A DNA stretch of 10,541 nt from Leptotrichiaceae bacterium. GTDB lineage: Bacteria > Fusobacteriota > Fusobacteriia > Fusobacteriales > Leptotrichiaceae. A program made the translations under genes and the position numbers. Each line of letters starts with the position of its first letter. The stretch's first letter is position 1. The notes under the pieces were generated by a model that worked only from the letters and a program-made list of their open reading frames with translations, was not told the DNA's origin and searched no databases. Positions 1 to 6,313 of this stretch are shown in pieces. The stretch is taken from positions 1 through 10,541 of the forward strand of contig JAUNKI010000065.1 of assembly GCA_030532815.1 (NCBI GenBank), read 5' to 3'.

Positions 1-1
1 A

Positions 2-1051
2 AAAGGCGATACTATTGCCGTAATCAGCCTATCGAGGGGTGTTCTCGGAGAAAGTTTCTGTTCACATCAACTGTTACTCGGAACTGAAAGACTGGAAAAA
101 ATGGGATTTAAAGTTGTTTTTACTCCTAATGCCCTGAAAGGAATTAAATATATTGAAGAATACCCTGAAAAAAGAGCTGAAGATTTAAAATATGCTTTTG
201 AAAATCCTGAAATTAAAGCTGTTTTGTGTGCCATAGGAGGACTTGACGGCTATAAAATTTTCCCTTATCTTATGGAAGACAGGGATTTTATTAAAGCTGT
301 AAAGGAAAAACCTAAAATATTTACAGGCTTTTCAGATACTACAGTTCATCATCTCATGTTTCACCGTTTAGGCATGCAGAGTTTTTACGGACCTTCTTTT
401 TTAACTGATATAGCCGAGCTTGATAACGAACTTTTACCTTATACGGAAAAATACTGGGATATTTATTCAGGAAGCCTTTTAAATGAAATAACTTCAAGCG
501 ATACATGGTATGAAGAAAGAAGGGATTTTTCAAAAAAATCTTTAGGAATGCCGAGAATATCCCATAAGGAAACTCGAGGATTTGAACTCCTTCAGGGAAA
601 AGAAACTTTTAACGGACAATTACTCGGAGGCTGTCTGGAATCCCTTTACAATATTATAGTAGGAGACAGGTTCAGCGAACAGAAGGAAATTTGTGAAAAA
701 TATAAAATTTTTCCGTCTGAAGAAGAATGGAAAGGAAAAATATTATTTATAGAAACTGCCGAAGGAAAGCCGTCTCCCGAAGAATATCGTAAAATGCTTG
801 AAACATTCAAAGAAAAAGGAATTTTCAATGTAATAAACGGAATAATATCAGGAAAACCTCAAGATGAAGTTTATTACGAGGAATATAAAAAAATTTTATG
901 TGAAGTAATTGACAATACTGAACTTCCCATACTTTATAATGTTAATTTCGGTCATGCCTATCCCCGTTGTATTTTGCCCTACGGACTGAATACTGAGTAC
1001 AGACATTCTGAAAGGAAAATAATATTTAAAGAGCCTTTATTTCAGCAATAA
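2..1051 (+). CDS. S66 family serine peptidase (LD-carboxypeptidase / MccF-like), 5' partial
   Basis: This is a cytoplasmic-type S66 peptidase. The family cleaves the L,D bond of tetrapeptides during murein recycling, or inactivates microcin C-type peptide-nucleotides (MccF). The frame is open from base 2, where it reads KGDTIAVISLSRGVLGE, a typical near-N-terminal S66 segment, so the start codon lies outside the window and the ATG at 101 is internal. About ten residues are probably missing. Counting from that internal Met, the expected triad is visible: nucleophile Ser78 in TGFSDTT, Glu218 in LFIETAEG and His285 in NVNFGHAYP. The GQLLGGCLESL segment near 172 is also characteristic. At about 350 visible residues it matches the longer MccF-like branch better than short LdcA enzymes. 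It stands alone on the plus strand and converges on the EcsC-family gene. Family is certain; the substrate (murein peptide or toxic peptide conjugate) cannot be decided. Confidence 0.93.
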   Translation, partial: KGDTIAVISLSRGVLGESFCSHQLLLGTERLEKMGFKVVFTPNALKGIKYIEEYPEKRAEDLKYAFENPEIKAVLCAIGGLDGYKIFPYLMEDRDFIKAVKEKPKIFTGFSDTTVHHLMFHRLGMQSFYGPSFLTDIAELDNELLPYTEKYWDIYSGSLLNEITSSDTWYEERRDFSKKSLGMPRISHKETRGFELLQGKETFNGQLLGGCLESLYNIIVGDRFSEQKEICEKYKIFPSEEEWKGKILFIETAEGKPSPEEYRKMLETFKEKGIFNVINGIISGKPQDEVYYEEYKKILCEVIDNTELPILYNVNFGHAYPRCILPYGLNTEYRHSERKIIFKEPLFQQ

Positions 1052-1062
1052 ACCGTATAAAT

Positions 1063-1114
1063 AAAAAATCGGAATATTTAATTTTTTAAACAAATTAATA
1101 AATTCCGACTTTTT
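1063..1114. terminator. Probable bidirectional rho-independent terminator
   Basis: Twelve bases after the peptidase stop codon, TCGGAAT (1069-1075) pairs with ATTCCGA (1102-1108). A further AT stem, TTAATTT (1078-1084) with AAATTAA (1092-1098), closes a seven-base loop. The hairpin is preceded by six A and followed by a T tract (1110-1114), so it can end transcripts arriving from either side. It lies between two convergent genes, as expected. Confidence 0.75.
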
Positions 1115-1338
1115 ATATTACATAGAACCGTGCCATAAATCAAAAATAATTTTCCGACTGTAAGTAATCTATGTTTTAAAACAATAAATTACCATATCCC
1201 GTCAATTTTGTAAAAATAATGAAATAATATATTCGATTTATTTTCCTGTCTTATGAAATAATCTTAATTTCGTTATGCTTTTCTCACTTTATTAAATATT
1301 CTTTCATTGCAGTTATAAAATATTTTTATCAATTTAAA
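1115..1338. other. Non-coding spacer between convergent genes
   Basis: No reading frame with a ribosome binding site, no RNA gene and no further strong hairpin is visible. The only repeat seen is ATGAAATAAT, present at 1219-1228 and 1253-1262, which is not significant in DNA this rich in A and T. Confidence 0.6.
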
Positions 1339-1995
1339 TTATCTGCACACTTTGTTTATTGCCGATCCTTTTTTTATAAAAACATTATAAGCATTCTTTG
1401 CAATTATTACAGTTAATATAATATCGGTTACTCCTCCGATAATACCTCCAACTATCGGAATAAGAGCTCCCAGATTGATAACTCCTTTAGTTCCGAATTT
1501 TGTCAGTAGCCTGAATCCTGCTTTCCGATTTATTAATGTCAATGTTTTCCCCGAAATTTTATTTATAGCTGCTTTTAAAATTTTTGAGCCTGCATTAATT
1601 CCGGTAAGTTTTAATATATCAGACACTCCACTTATGGCTAAACAAACATAAAACATTGTCCGTACCTGATCAGACTTAATGTCAAATCCTCCCATATGGG
1701 CAACTGCTCCTATCATTCTCAGTTGAATATAGAACACTATTCCTAAATTAAGAAAAATTGTAATAGGAAAGGAGATCATTCCGTTTATCCCTACGATAAA
1801 ACTCCAAAATCCATATTTAAGAATTTCAGATTTAATCAGTTCTTTAGCAGCCTTTTCAACTGTTTCATTTTTTTGCAGATAATCATTTGCAATTATATCT
1901 ACAGATTTACTTGAAGGAAATATCCCGTTTAACAGAACTTTATATATTTCATCAAAAATTGATGTTTCCTGTTTTTCATCAAATTCAGTATTCAT
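1339..1995 (-). CDS. EcsC family protein
   Basis: A 218-residue protein that fits the EcsC family, named after the third gene of the Bacillus ecsABC locus. The biochemical role of the family is not established. What shows it: an acidic N-terminus, a helical KAAKELIKSEILK segment, a hydrophobic stretch at about 62-92 (SFPITIFLNLGIVFYIQLR), then MIGAVAHMGGFDIKSDQVRTM, which matches the 'R-IA-IA-GYD-' and 'vR' pattern of the family. A glycine/isoleucine-rich hydrophobic segment follows at about 172-200 (IPIVGGIIGGVTDIILTVII), so it is likely membrane-associated. The ATG at 1995 is preceded by AGAGG at a spacing of seven. No ecsA or ecsB ABC-transporter genes are in the window, so this is an orphan copy. 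It is separated by 118 bases from the preceding gene and is probably a separate transcript. Confidence 0.82.
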   Translation of the reverse strand: MNTEFDEKQETSIFDEIYKVLLNGIFPSSKSVDIIANDYLQKNETVEKAAKELIKSEILKYGFWSFIVGINGMISFPITIFLNLGIVFYIQLRMIGAVAHMGGFDIKSDQVRTMFYVCLAISGVSDILKLTGINAGSKILKAAINKISGKTLTLINRKAGFRLLTKFGTKGVINLGALIPIVGGIIGGVTDIILTVIIAKNAYNVFIKKGSAINKVCR

Positions 1996-2113
1996 AACTT
2001 ACCTCTTACTCAATTAATTTTTGAATACTCAATTTTCCTCCCTGTTAATCCTTTTATTACTATTTTTATTTTCCCGTTTAAAAATTACATACTAAAACTC
2101 ATTTCATAATAAA

Positions 2114-2563
2114 CTATTTCAATATTTTCTGTTCAAATTTTCTTCCGTCATAAATTACATATTTTTTATCCTGTAATGCTCCGGGATTCAGATATATTAT
2201 CCCGTCCTTTTCTTTCATATATTCTATATGAGTATGCCCGTATATACATATATCGGCATTTTCGGAAAGAGCTTTTTTCTCAAGCTCGTTTAAATTTCCT
2301 TTTACCCCGAAAAGATGTCCATGTGTCAGCAGTATTTTTTTTCCGTTAATTTCAAAAATTTCAGTATCTTTCGTTTCTCTGTCATAATAATCCGTATTTC
2401 CTCTCACTATCCTGAAAGGTATTTTATCATATACAAGAGACATGTCAATGGCATCGGTACTGTGATCTCCTGCAAAAATAACAAGTTCGGGATTTTCCTT
2501 TTCTATTGCTTTCTGGAAATACTCAAGTCTTGTGTGACTGTCAGAACAGATAAGTATTTTCAT
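2114..2563 (-). CDS. YfcE/MJ0936-type metallophosphoesterase (phosphodiesterase)
   Basis: A 149-residue calcineurin-like phosphoesterase of the small YfcE class, which hydrolyses phosphodiester bonds using two metal ions. The physiological substrate is usually unknown. All metal-ligand motifs are visible: Asp8 and His10 in SDSH, Asp33 in GDH, Asn56 in RGNTD, His81 in LTHGH, and His110/His112 in YGHTH. The family's NPGAL segment is at 126-130. Length is slightly short of the usual 160-185 residues but nothing essential is missing. AAGGAG precedes the ATG at 2563 by four bases. The gene begins 11 bases after the stop codon of the universal-stress-like gene, so the two are almost certainly cotranscribed. 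Confidence 0.92.
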   Translation of the reverse strand: MKILICSDSHTRLEYFQKAIEKENPELVIFAGDHSTDAIDMSLVYDKIPFRIVRGNTDYYDRETKDTEIFEINGKKILLTHGHLFGVKGNLNELEKKALSENADICIYGHTHIEYMKEKDGIIYLNPGALQDKKYVIYDGRKFEQKILK

Positions 2564-2574
2564 GTAACTCCTTT

Positions 2575-3330
2575 CTATACTATAAATATAGGTTTATTCA
2601 GATTTTCAAGAAGTCTTATTCCCAATTTTCCGGTAATTCTCTCAACCATAACAGTATATCTCAGATCTCCCATTAAAATAAAGTCATATTTTTCAGATTC
2701 TTCCATTATCGTTTTAAAAGTTTCTCCCGTTTTTTCAATAAGATTATAATTATCTCCGAATCTTTCCTTCAGATTATCTTCCGAATTTACGTTTACTCTT
2801 AAAACGTCTATTTTCTGCTCATCAAACATATAAAAGAAGGTAAATAATGTTTTATTGGCATTATAAGCTCCGTCATCAAGTAGTACTATATTATCAAGAG
2901 AAAACTTTTCAATATTCGGAAGAATAATAAGAGGTTTAAAATTACTTCTTAAAAGTTCTTTTAAGTACGGACTTACCTTTTCATTTTTAACTACTACAAG
3001 CAGATCATATTTTTTTAATTCATCAAGGGCAACTTCTACTGTTTCACCGTCTTTGGAATATACTTCGGAAAATTCCCGTCCCATTTTTTCCTTTACGGCT
3101 TTAAAACTTTTCTCCTCAAGTTCCTTATATTCTTTAAAAGCATAATTTGCTCCTATATTTAACCCTATTCCTTCTATTGTTACAGGAAATATTTCATATT
3201 TCAGAATGTCTTTCACATATAATGCGTCTATTTCGACATTGTACTTTCCTTTGAATACTTTTCCGAATTCGAGCAACGGTTCAATTTCATTTTCAGATGA
3301 AACTAAAAACAAAGCTTTCTTTAACAACAT
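2575..3330 (-). CDS. Universal-stress-protein-like protein with two degenerate domains
   Basis: A protein of 251 residues that reads as two tandem, diverged USP-like domains. Each starts with a beta strand followed by a helix (KKALFLVSSENEIEPLLEF near 3; LDNIVLLDDGAYNANKTLF near 145) and ends in a buried strand (YDLLVVVKNEKVSP...KPLIILP; YDFILMGDLRYTV...NKPIFIV). The last segment follows the usual 'D-IvMG-...-PvlvV' ending of UspA-like proteins. The ATP-binding glycine pattern (GxxG then G-S/T) is not kept, so nucleotide binding is doubtful. The frame also opens at a GTG (3339), but that codon lies inside the ribosome binding site AAGGGAG (3339-3345). The ATG at 3330, eight bases further, is the better start. 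It is 11 bases upstream of the phosphoesterase gene and follows gyrA after 66 bases. Function is unknown; the fold call is from pattern only. Confidence 0.72.
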   Translation of the reverse strand: MLLKKALFLVSSENEIEPLLEFGKVFKGKYNVEIDALYVKDILKYEIFPVTIEGIGLNIGANYAFKEYKELEEKSFKAVKEKMGREFSEVYSKDGETVEVALDELKKYDLLVVVKNEKVSPYLKELLRSNFKPLIILPNIEKFSLDNIVLLDDGAYNANKTLFTFFYMFDEQKIDVLRVNVNSEDNLKERFGDNYNLIEKTGETFKTIMEESEKYDFILMGDLRYTVMVERITGKLGIRLLENLNKPIFIV

Positions 3331-3352
3331 AAGAATCACTCCCTTTTATTAT

Positions 3353-3382
3353 TTTATATATTTTTAAAAATGGTTTTGTCAT
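3353..3382 (-). promoter_or_regulatory. Candidate sigma70-type promoter for the USP-like/phosphoesterase unit
   Basis: On the minus strand, ATGACA (3382-3377, one mismatch to TTGACA) and TATAAA (3358-3353, one mismatch to TATAAT) are separated by 18 bases. A start about seven bases later would leave a short leader carrying the AAGGGAG ribosome binding site. The match is good, but AT-rich DNA yields chance -10 boxes easily. Confidence 0.4.
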
Positions 3383-3394
3383 TTTTAAATATAT
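3356..3394. repeat. AT-rich inverted repeat after gyrA
   Basis: ATATATTTTTAAAAATG (3356-3372) can pair with CATTTTTAAATATAT (3380-3394), with a two-base bulge and a seven-base loop. It begins immediately after the gyrA stop codon. It holds almost no G-C pairs and no T tract follows on the minus strand, so it is a weak or partial terminator at most. It overlaps the candidate promoter for the next gene. Confidence 0.35.
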
Positions 3395-3396
3395 TT

Positions 3397-5967
3397 TTAT
3401 TCGGTTTCTTCTTCAGTTTCAGGATTTTCAGCTATTTTAACTGTGGAAGCAACTTTTTCCTCATTCCTTACTTTCATAATTCTTACTCCTGATGTGGATC
3501 TTCCTATTACGGAAACTGTGTCCACTTTTGTTCTTATTAAAGTCCCTTCGGAAGTTATAAGCATTATTTCCGTTGTATTGTCCACTATTTTAACATCAAC
3601 TATTTTTCCTGTTTTTTCACTGATTTTTAAATTTATGATTCCTTTTCCGCCTCTTGTCTGAACTTTATATTCGTTGAGATCCGTTCTTTTTCCGTATCCT
3701 TCTTCTGTTATTGTCATAACACTCAATTTTCTGTTTTCCTCTTTCATGGACGGAGTTATTATAACTGCGGCAACGACATAATCACCGTCTCTTAATGTTA
3801 TACCTTTGACCCCTGCGGCACTTCTTCCCATACTTCTTACATCTTCTTCACAGAATCTTATGGAAATACCGTTTCTTGTAGCAATAAATATTTCATCTTT
3901 ACTACTTCCGCTTGTAAGTCCGACAAATTTCAGCTCATCTTCTTCACGTAAAGTCAGTGCTCTTATTCCTGTCTTATTTATATTTGCAAAAAGTGTAAGT
4001 TCCGTTTTCTTTACTACTCCGTCTTTCGTTATAAAGAACAGCGTCTTATCTTTTTCAAATTCTCTGACCCTTATTACCGTACTTACCTTTTCATCTTCGG
4101 ACAGTTTAATAAGATTACTTATCAGTTTACCTCTTGCCTGTTTTCCCGCCTCAGGAATTTCATAGACTTTCATGCTGAAAACTTTACCTTTCGTAGTAAA
4201 TATAAGGAGGGTATCAAGGTTTTTAGCTATGTACATATCCTTTATAACATCGTCTTCAACGGTATTCGTAGCACTTACTCCCACACCTCCCCGTCTCTGG
4301 GAATGATATGTGTCTGCTGTCGTTCTTTTTACATATCCCTTTTCAGTCAGAGTAACGACAACATCTTCGTCTTTTATTAAGTCTTCTATACCTATTTCTA
4401 TCCTTGCATCTTTTATTTCAGTTTTTCTTTTATCTCCGAAATCTTCTTTCAGTTTTATGACTTCATCTTTTATTATTCTGTATTTTTTGAAATCATCTGC
4501 AAGAATGGATCTCAGCTCTTCTATTAACAGCATAAGTTCTCTGTATTCCTGTTCGATTTTATCTCTTTCAAGACCTGTAAGTCTCTGCAGTCTCATATCA
4601 AGTATGGCTTTAGCCTGAATTTCGGAAAATCCGAAGCTTGTTATTAATTTTTCTCTTGCCTCATTGGCATCTTTGGATCCTCTTATTATTTTTATTACTT
4701 CATCTATATTGTCAAGGGCTATTTTAAATCCTTCCAGTATATGTGCCCTGTTTTCGGCTTTATTCAGCTCAAACTGTACTCTTCTCGTAACGACATTGTA
4801 TCTGTGTACAAGGTAATTTTCCAATATCTGTTTTAAATTCAGTATTCTCGGAGCATTATTTACAAGTGCCAGCATTATTATCCCGAAAGTATTCTGTAAA
4901 TCTGTAAATTTATAAAGACTGTTAAGTATAAGTTCGCTTTCTTCTCCTTTTTTCAGTTCAATTACGATTCTTATACCGTCTCTGTCCGATTCGTCCCTTA
5001 AATCGGATATACCTGTGAGCTTTTTCTGTCTTACCAATTCGGCGATTTTTTCTATCAGTCTTGCTTTGTTTACCTGATAAGGCAGCTCGGTAACTATTAT
5101 GGATTCCTTACCGGATTTTGAAGTTTCTATTTTTATCTTTCCGGCAACTTTTATTTTTCCCCTTCCCGTTCTGTATGCTTCATATATACCCTGTTTTCCG
5201 TTTATTATACCTCCTGTAGGGAAATCGGGTCCTTTTACATAAGTTATAAGTTCATCTATACTTATTTGAGGATTATCTATTAATGCCACTATTCCGTCAC
5301 ATATTTCGGATAAATTATGAGGTGGTATATTCGTAGCCATACCTACAGCTATTCCCGTCGAACCGTTCAACAGCAGATTCGGCAGTTTTGCAGGCAGTAC
5401 AGTCGGTTCGTCCAGACTTTCATCAAAGTTTTTCCTGAAGTCTATTGTATTTTTATCTATATCTGCAAGAAGTTCAGCTGTTATTTTAGCCATTCTTGCT
5501 TCAGTATATCTCATTGCCGCAGCTTCGTCACCATCTACCGATCCGAAGTTTCCGTGACCGTCCACAAGCATATATCTCATGTTGAAATCCTGTGCCAGCC
5601 TTACCATTGCATTATATACCGATGAATCTCCGTGAGGGTGATACTTACCTAAAACTTCCCCTACGATTCTGGCTGATTTCTTAAAAGGCTTTTCATGGGT
5701 CATTCCCATTTCATTCATTGCAAAAAGTATTCTCCTGTGGACAGGCTTCAGTCCGTCCCGTACATCGGGAAGAGCTCTGCTTACTATGACACTCATGGAA
5801 TAGTCCAGATAAGAAGCTTTTATTTCATCTTCTATATATATATTTACTTCATTTGTCATATTCGTTTCTTTAATTTCCTCGACGACTATTTCCCTGTCAT
5901 CGTCACTGTTCATTTCTTCTACCGTTTCTTCTTCTCTTTCTTCGTCATCTCTGAAATCATCAGACAT
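3397..5967 (-). CDS. gyrA: DNA gyrase subunit A
   Basis: The cleavage-religation subunit of gyrase, which introduces negative supercoils as an A2B2 complex with GyrB. The 856 residues show an acidic extension (1-36), the breakage-reunion domain beginning [20 protein letters not shown], catalytic Tyr154 in [11 protein letters not shown], the quinolone-region [17 protein letters not shown] (residues 110-126), a coiled-coil tower with [12 protein letters not shown] near 456-467, and a C-terminal beta-pinwheel. The canonical GyrA box reads QRRGGVG (557-563) and a second box-like TRGGKG lies at 771-776. The long start is supported by GGAGGT six bases before the ATG; the Met at 37, where other GyrA proteins usually begin, has no properly spaced site. 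The C-terminus is also acidic (PETEEETE). Asn119 occupies the position of E. coli Asp87. The box and pinwheel, with the adjacent gyrB, argue for GyrA and not ParC. Confidence 0.98.
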   Translation of the reverse strand: MSDDFRDDEEREEETVEEMNSDDDREIVVEEIKETNMTNEVNIYIEDEIKASYLDYSMSVIVSRALPDVRDGLKPVHRRILFAMNEMGMTHEKPFKKSARIVGEVLGKYHPHGDSSVYNAMVRLAQDFNMRYMLVDGHGNFGSVDGDEAAAMRYTEARMAKITAELLADIDKNTIDFRKNFDESLDEPTVLPAKLPNLLLNGSTGIAVGMATNIPPHNLSEICDGIVALIDNPQISIDELITYVKGPDFPTGGIINGKQGIYEAYRTGRGKIKVAGKIKIETSKSGKESIIVTELPYQVNKARLIEKIAELVRQKKLTGISDLRDESDRDGIRIVIELKKGEESELILNSLYKFTDLQNTFGIIMLALVNNAPRILNLKQILENYLVHRYNVVTRRVQFELNKAENRAHILEGFKIALDNIDEVIKIIRGSKDANEAREKLITSFGFSEIQAKAILDMRLQRLTGLERDKIEQEYRELMLLIEELRSILADDFKKYRIIKDEVIKLKEDFGDKRKTEIKDARIEIGIEDLIKDEDVVVTLTEKGYVKRTTADTYHSQRRGGVGVSATNTVEDDVIKDMYIAKNLDTLLIFTTKGKVFSMKVYEIPEAGKQARGKLISNLIKLSEDEKVSTVIRVREFEKDKTLFFITKDGVVKKTELTLFANINKTGIRALTLREEDELKFVGLTSGSSKDEIFIATRNGISIRFCEEDVRSMGRSAAGVKGITLRDGDYVVAAVIITPSMKEENRKLSVMTITEEGYGKRTDLNEYKVQTRGGKGIINLKISEKTGKIVDVKIVDNTTEIMLITSEGTLIRTKVDTVSVIGRSTSGVRIMKVRNEEKVASTVKIAENPETEEETE

Positions 5968-5973
5968 TTGTGC

Positions 5974-5979
5974 ACCTCC
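5974..5979 (-). promoter_or_regulatory. gyrA ribosome binding site
   Basis: GGAGGT lies six bases before the ATG at 5967 and fixes the long, extended GyrA start. A second AGGAGG (5992-5987) lies 13 bases further upstream and shares its first three bases with the 11-bp inverted repeat there. Confidence 0.8.
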
Positions 5980-5989
5980 GTAAATTCCT

Positions 5990-6013
5990 CCTGATTTTTT
6001 ATAAAAAATCAGG
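5990..6013. repeat. Perfect 11-bp inverted repeat in the gyrA leader
   Basis: CCTGATTTTTT (5990-6000) and AAAAAATCAGG (6003-6013) are exact complements around an AT centre. As RNA from the minus strand this makes a hairpin whose last three bases form part of AGGAGG upstream of gyrA. No T tract follows on the minus strand, so it is not a standard rho-independent terminator. A role in shielding the leader, pausing or mRNA processing is possible. The stop codon of the doubtful small reading frame (5999-6001) falls in the centre of the hairpin. Confidence 0.6.
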
Positions 6014-6208
6014 CAAAAAATTTTGTGAGAACTGTCTTACATTTGAAAATTCTTCTACTTTTCCGATAAATTTCTTTTTTTCAGAAAATCTTTTCATATG
6101 CATCTTTTTCTGTTTTTCATTGTCAGGTTTCGTATTGACACTGTTCTCATTTCTATTTATACGGATTTTATATATATGAAATACCCAAAATATATGAAAA
6201 ATTATCAT
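5999..6208 (-). CDS. Doubtful small ORF between gyrB and gyrA
   Basis: A 69-codon frame lies in the gyrB-gyrA gap. Its first 17 residues are hydrophobic and aromatic, with no ribosome binding site before the ATG at 6208. The remaining 50 are lysine/glutamate-rich and hydrophilic ([20 protein letters not shown]), with codon use like the neighbouring genes (AGA, GGA, GAA, AAA). No family is recognised. It may be a genuine short protein, a remnant of a gene, or chance in A-rich DNA. The plus-strand frame covering the same stretch looks worse (phenylalanine-rich, no ribosome binding site). The lack of a supported start keeps confidence low. Confidence 0.2.
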   Translation of the reverse strand: MIIFHIFWVFHIYKIRINRNENSVNTKPDNEKQKKMHMKRFSEKKKFIGKVEEFSNVRQFSQNFLPDFL

Positions 6209-6313
6209 TTAACTTTATAAAATCGGGTAAATTCCTAATTTTCCGATAAACATAATATTTAATTAAAAATCCGTACTGCCGCTTTTCCGTTTTTATTTTT
6301 TAACAAACAGAAA
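6209..6313. other. Spacer after gyrB with a weak hairpin
   Basis: This is the gyrB-proximal part of the 346-base gyrB-gyrA gap (5968-6313). Apart from one weak hairpin (6222-6247) it holds no frame with a ribosome binding site. I searched the minus strand for a -35/-10 pair with 16-18 base spacing that would serve gyrA. I found several TATAAA/TATTAT boxes but no acceptable -35 partner. Confidence 0.5.
6222..6247 (-). terminator. Weak hairpin downstream of gyrB, possible partial terminator
   Basis: On the minus strand ATCGG pairs with CCGAT, with an inner AAATT/AATTT stem and a three-base loop, followed by TTTAT. It lies about 65 bases after the gyrB stop codon. The short stem and poor T tract suggest partial read-through into gyrA if it works at all. 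Confidence 0.3.

Noticed and set aside
101..1051. Peptidase starting at the ATG at 101
   Set aside because: The frame is open to the window edge and encodes conserved S66 sequence (KGDTIAVISLSRG) upstream, so this Met is internal.
1219..1262. Repeated ATGAAATAAT as a possible direct-repeat or operator pair
   Set aside because: Ten bases of A/T-rich sequence twice in a non-coding AT-rich spacer is expected by chance, and no gene begins nearby.
2315..2749. Plus-strand reading frame of 144 codons
   Set aside because: Antisense to the phosphoesterase and USP-like genes, both of which have clear motifs and ribosome binding sites; no recognisable domain.
3337..3339. GTG start for the USP-like gene
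   Set aside because: The codon lies within the ribosome binding site itself; the ATG nine bases later has proper spacing.
3397..5967. Topoisomerase IV subunit A (ParC) instead of GyrA
   Set aside because: The protein has two GyrA-box-like motifs and a full C-terminal pinwheel, and is paired with a gyrB in the remB-gyrB-gyrA order.
5970..6179. Plus-strand 69-codon frame in the gyrB-gyrA gap
   Set aside because: Phenylalanine-rich, no ribosome binding site, and starts opposite the gyrA ribosome binding site; less coding-like than the minus-strand frame over the same bases.
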